A stretch of 17,127 bases of DNA from DATATB01 sp036268995 (GTDB taxonomy: Bacteria; Planctomycetota; Planctomycetia; Pirellulales; PNKZ01). The notes below the pieces were generated by a model. It was not told the origin of the DNA. It saw only the letters and a list, made by a program, of their open reading frames with translations, and did no database searches. Where the stretch lies: positions 1 to 17,127 of the forward strand of contig DATATB010000107.1 in assembly GCA_036268995.1 (NCBI GenBank), in the 5' to 3' direction. Made by a program: the position numbers and the translations under genes. Below are positions 14,597 through 17,127 of this stretch, piece by piece (within the stretch, counting starts at the first letter, position 1; the number at the start of each line of letters is the position of its first letter).

Positions 14597-14712
14597 GGGA
14601 GGAAATGCGGAAGTAGGAATGATGAATGATGAATGGGGGAAAGACGCGCATCGGTCAAGCTGGTTTCTTCTCCGACATTCATCCTTCATCATTCCGCATT
14701 CATCATTATCTC
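14597..14712. repeat. ATGATGAATG-rich inverted repeat between the NYN and ABC genes
   Basis: The 116-base gap holds two arms in opposite orientation: 14616-14635 and 14676-14695 are complementary at 19 of 20 positions. Each arm is made of short ATGATGAATG units, and AATGCGGAA occurs in both flanks. The spacer has about 40 bases. The composition is A/T-rich, unlike the genes around it. It looks like a small non-coding dispersed element (MITE- or REP-like); no other copy is in this window. Confidence 0.7.
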
Positions 14713-15918
14713 CTACTGCCTTTCGAAAATCGCTTTGCGCAGTTGCTTGTCGAATGGGTCGCTGGTGCGGGTGGTGGCGAGGAAGTCTTCTTTGCTGAGG
14801 ACGTAGAGCTCGAGCGCGTCTTTGGCCACGACGGTGGCGCTGCGAGGTTGATCGTTCAGCAGCGCCAGCTCACCGAAAAAGTCTCCCTCTTTGAGCGTAG
14901 CCACCAGGTGCCGAGGGCCTTCGTCTTCCTTGAGCACGTCGGCATGGCCTTGATGGATGACGTAGAACTTGTCGCCCGGCTCGCCTTGCCGCACGATCAC
15001 GGCGCCGGCCGGATGGTTCTCGACCGACACCTTCTCAGCCACGCCGGCCACGGTCGCGGGCGTGAGCTCGCGAAACAGCGGGCAATGCCGCAGGAACTGC
15101 GTAACCTCCTCGACCAGTCGCGGCAGCACGTCGGAGATGATCTTGCCGTCGACCATGTTTACGATGCGATCGGCCATGTCCAGAATGCGCTTGTCGTGCG
15201 TGACGATCAGCACCGTGGTCTTGTTCTCGGTCGAGAACTGCTTGAACAGCTCGAACACCCGATGGCCCGACTTTTCGTCCAGCGACGCGGTCGGCTCGTC
15301 GGCCAGCACCAGGCTCGGCCGGTTCACCAGCGCCCGGCAGATGGCCACGCGCTGCCGTTGGCCGATCGACAGGTTTTCGGGCTTGTAGTCGACGCGCTGT
15401 TCGAGGCCCAGCGTGGAGAGCAACTCGACGGCGCGGCGGCGCATTTCGCTTTCCGGCGTCTCACGCAGCTCCATCGCCATGCGCACGTTCTGATACGAGG
15501 TCAACGAGGGGAACAGGTTGTGCGTCTGAAAAATAAAGCCGATGTCGCGGCGCAGATGCACAAGCTGCGAAGACGAAAGCTCTGAGAGCTCGCGCGATTC
15601 GGTCTGCCCGTTGGGCGAATCCAGCGGCTTGACGCGCAGCTTGATGCCGCCTTCCTGGATCGTGCGCAGACCGCCGATCAAGGTCAGCAGCGTGGTTTTG
15701 CCCGAGCCCGAGGGACCGGTCATGATCACGATTTCGCCGCGCGTGATCTTCAGGTTGTTTTCCACCAGCGCGTGGTGTTTCGTATCGCCGGAGATATACC
15801 AGTGGTTCAGCCCGTTGACTTCGATGCCGAAATCGGCGGGATGTTCGGCGTCGGCCGGGCGCTCGCGCGTGGCCATCCGGCGGATGGTCGAAGTGACGGA
15901 CAATGAATCAATGCTCAT
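14713..15918 (-). CDS. DevA/LolD-type ABC transporter ATPase fused to a cyclic-nucleotide-binding domain
   Basis: A 401-residue ATPase that powers the permease encoded just upstream. The ABC domain (about 31-262) shows Walker A GPSGSGKTT (68-76), Q-loop Gln131 (FIFQTHNL), signature LSIGQ (183-187), Walker B LVLADEP (203-209, catalytic Glu208) and H-loop His241. A second domain (about 275-390) has the cNMP-binding fold: VIVRQGEPGDKFYVIHQG (307-324) and a phosphate-binding cassette FGELALLNDQPRSAT (348-362) with Arg359 in the position that contacts the cyclic phosphate in CRP and PKA. Usual ATPases of this type end after about 240 residues. The ATG overlaps the permease stop as ATGA, so the two are made from one mRNA. 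A stand-alone cNMP sensor role is inferred; many such domains do not bind nucleotide. Confidence 0.95.
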   Translation of the reverse strand: MSIDSLSVTSTIRRMATRERPADAEHPADFGIEVNGLNHWYISGDTKHHALVENNLKITRGEIVIMTGPSGSGKTTLLTLIGGLRTIQEGGIKLRVKPLDSPNGQTESRELSELSSSQLVHLRRDIGFIFQTHNLFPSLTSYQNVRMAMELRETPESEMRRRAVELLSTLGLEQRVDYKPENLSIGQRQRVAICRALVNRPSLVLADEPTASLDEKSGHRVFELFKQFSTENKTTVLIVTHDKRILDMADRIVNMVDGKIISDVLPRLVEEVTQFLRHCPLFRELTPATVAGVAEKVSVENHPAGAVIVRQGEPGDKFYVIHQGHADVLKEDEGPRHLVATLKEGDFFGELALLNDQPRSATVVAKDALELYVLSKEDFLATTRTSDPFDKQLRKAIFERQ

Positions 15919-17084
15919 GTGAACAACAATGTCGCAGGATCGGCGGCCAGAACTTTACGCATCGTCAACAAACCCGACAGCACGCACATCAATACAGTCA
16001 GCAGCCAGACTTCAACCGCCCGGGCCAAGCTGAGCTCCATCAGCAATCCGGTCACATGGCCCAGCACGCCGTACAGCGCTTCGCTCACCAGCAGGCCGGG
16101 CACAAATCCCAGGATCGATAGCAGCAGGGCCTCTTGCAGCACCAAGACCACGAAATATCTGGGCCGATATCCGATGGCCTTGAGCGTGGCGTACTCGCGC
16201 AGGTGATCGGTGATGTCGGAATATAGAATCTGATAGCAAATAATCACGCCCACCACAAAGCCCAGCGCCACGCCGAAGCCGAAGATCATGCCGATCGGCG
16301 TGCTCGATTTCCAGAACCTTTGTTCGTAACGCACAAACTCGGCCCTGGTCATGACGCGCACGTCGGGCGGCAGCATGCGGCTCAACTCGGCTTCGACTTG
16401 CCGGATCTTGGCGCCTGGCGCCAACTGCACCAGGCCCAGGTCGATCTGCTCCAGCGCCTTTTCCTGCTGGGCGCCTGGAAACAAGCAACCGACGTAGGTA
16501 ATGTCGCTCATGATAATGTTGCCATCGTTGGCAAAATCCGTTCCCAACGAAAACATGCCGACCACGCTTACCCGGTCGCCGCCAAATTGGGCCTTGTCGC
16601 CCTGCCGCGGGCTGCCATAGTCGCTTTTCGACAACCGATCGAACAGCACCGTGTCCGGCAGCAGCAGCTTGTCTGCCTGGGCGACGATTTCCGGAATGGT
16701 AAACACCGGCTGCGTGGGGTCGAAGGCCAGCGTGCGAATCGCGTAGCTGCGGCTTTGCCCGTCGCTTTTCCAGGCAAATCGGTTGTCCATATACAACGGG
16801 TACGCGCCGGCCACGCCCGGGCAGGCACGGGCCACGTACAAACGCTGCCGGCTGAACGGGTTCTTGACCGTGATCGTGGTCTTGTTGCGGTTGATCATGA
16901 TTAGGTCCGCATTGAGATGCAGCGGCACCTGCACGGTGCTGTCGTATAGCGCTCCCTGGAACCCGAGTTGCATGAAAAACAGCAGCACGGCGAAACCAAT
17001 GCCACCGGCAGCCATCAGCAGCCGGCGGAAGTTGTGCCGCAGGTTCGCCCAAGCCAGGGGGATGCGCCGATACCACGGAAGCAT
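15915..17084 (-). CDS. DevC-type ABC transporter permease (FtsX-like)
   Basis: A 389-residue membrane permease, partner of the ATPase that overlaps its end. It has one helix near 22-44, a large outer domain at about 45-258, then three helices near 262-287, 310-336 and 355-376; this is the MacB/FtsX-type topology. TDHLREYATLKAIGYRPRYF (291-310) after the second helix is a family hallmark and coupling helix. In cyanobacteria DevC works with DevA and the HlyD-type DevB to export glycolipid with TolC. No DevB gene is in the window; one could lie upstream. The frame is open to the window edge through a TTG at 17093, but MLPWYRRIPLAWANL is the normal family start, so the ATG at 17084 is used. The substrate is unknown. 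Confidence 0.9.
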   Translation of the reverse strand: MLPWYRRIPLAWANLRHNFRRLLMAAGGIGFAVLLFFMQLGFQGALYDSTVQVPLHLNADLIMINRNKTTITVKNPFSRQRLYVARACPGVAGAYPLYMDNRFAWKSDGQSRSYAIRTLAFDPTQPVFTIPEIVAQADKLLLPDTVLFDRLSKSDYGSPRQGDKAQFGGDRVSVVGMFSLGTDFANDGNIIMSDITYVGCLFPGAQQEKALEQIDLGLVQLAPGAKIRQVEAELSRMLPPDVRVMTRAEFVRYEQRFWKSSTPIGMIFGFGVALGFVVGVIICYQILYSDITDHLREYATLKAIGYRPRYFVVLVLQEALLLSILGFVPGLLVSEALYGVLGHVTGLLMELSLARAVEVWLLTVLMCVLSGLLTMRKVLAADPATLLFT

Positions 17085-17127
17085 GAATTCCAAGCACCTG
17101 ATCCAATGGGAGGGCGAGGCTGCTGCC

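Noticed and set aside
14597..14692. N-terminal extension of the NYN protein to 14692
   Set aside because: The extra residues come from the ATGATGAATG inverted repeat; the family core begins at the ATG at 14596.
1..17127. CRISPR array, tRNA, rRNA, insertion sequence or phage gene
   Set aside because: No regularly spaced direct repeats, no tRNA-like cloverleaf noticed in the gaps, and no transposase or integrase-like protein in any real frame.

Overview
The window looks like chromosomal DNA of a GC-rich planctomycete, probably of the Pirellula type. The evidence is indirect: a Rieske protein with a very long Ala/Pro/Lys-rich leader carrying SVxxILAAAR motifs, a Rieske/cytochrome b complex with a giant multihaem cytochrome instead of cytochrome c1, many lipoproteins, sparse Shine-Dalgarno sites, and intergenic palindromes of the kind scattered through planctomycete genomes. 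No rRNA, tRNA, CRISPR, insertion sequence or phage gene was seen. The taxonomic call is inference.

Region 1 (1-11079, all minus strand; read right to left) is one respiratory gene cluster. Its order is Rieske iron-sulfur protein, cytochrome b (b6-like), a cytochrome b C-terminal subunit with an extra N-terminal membrane part, a 1486-residue octahaem cytochrome c with coiled-coil and PDZ-like segments, a small lipoprotein, two paralogous cupredoxin-like proteins, and a c-type cytochrome lipoprotein cut off by the window edge. Together they suggest a quinol-oxidising Rieske/b complex that passes electrons through a haem wire and then to small haem or copper carriers. Several gaps between these genes hold palindromes. 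A candidate promoter and a CRP/FNR-like inverted repeat lie about 250 bases upstream of the Rieske gene.

Region 2 (11559-13949, plus strand) holds a D-glutamate cyclase-like (DUF4392) gene and purD (GAR synthetase of purine synthesis), the latter with its own candidate promoter. The two genes run divergently from the respiratory cluster.

Region 3 (13950-17127, minus strand) holds a YacP-like NYN-domain nuclease gene, a DevA-type ABC ATPase fused to a cyclic-nucleotide-binding domain, and its DevC-type permease; the last two overlap by ATGA. A 56-nt palindrome separates purD from the convergent NYN gene, and an ATGATGAATG-rich inverted repeat lies between the NYN gene and the ABC genes.

The parts most worth a second look are the respiratory complex (octahaem/PDZ subunit, possible covalent haem ci site, altered Qo motif, repeated motifs in the Rieske leader, paired cupredoxin-like proteins) and the recurring palindromes inside its operon.
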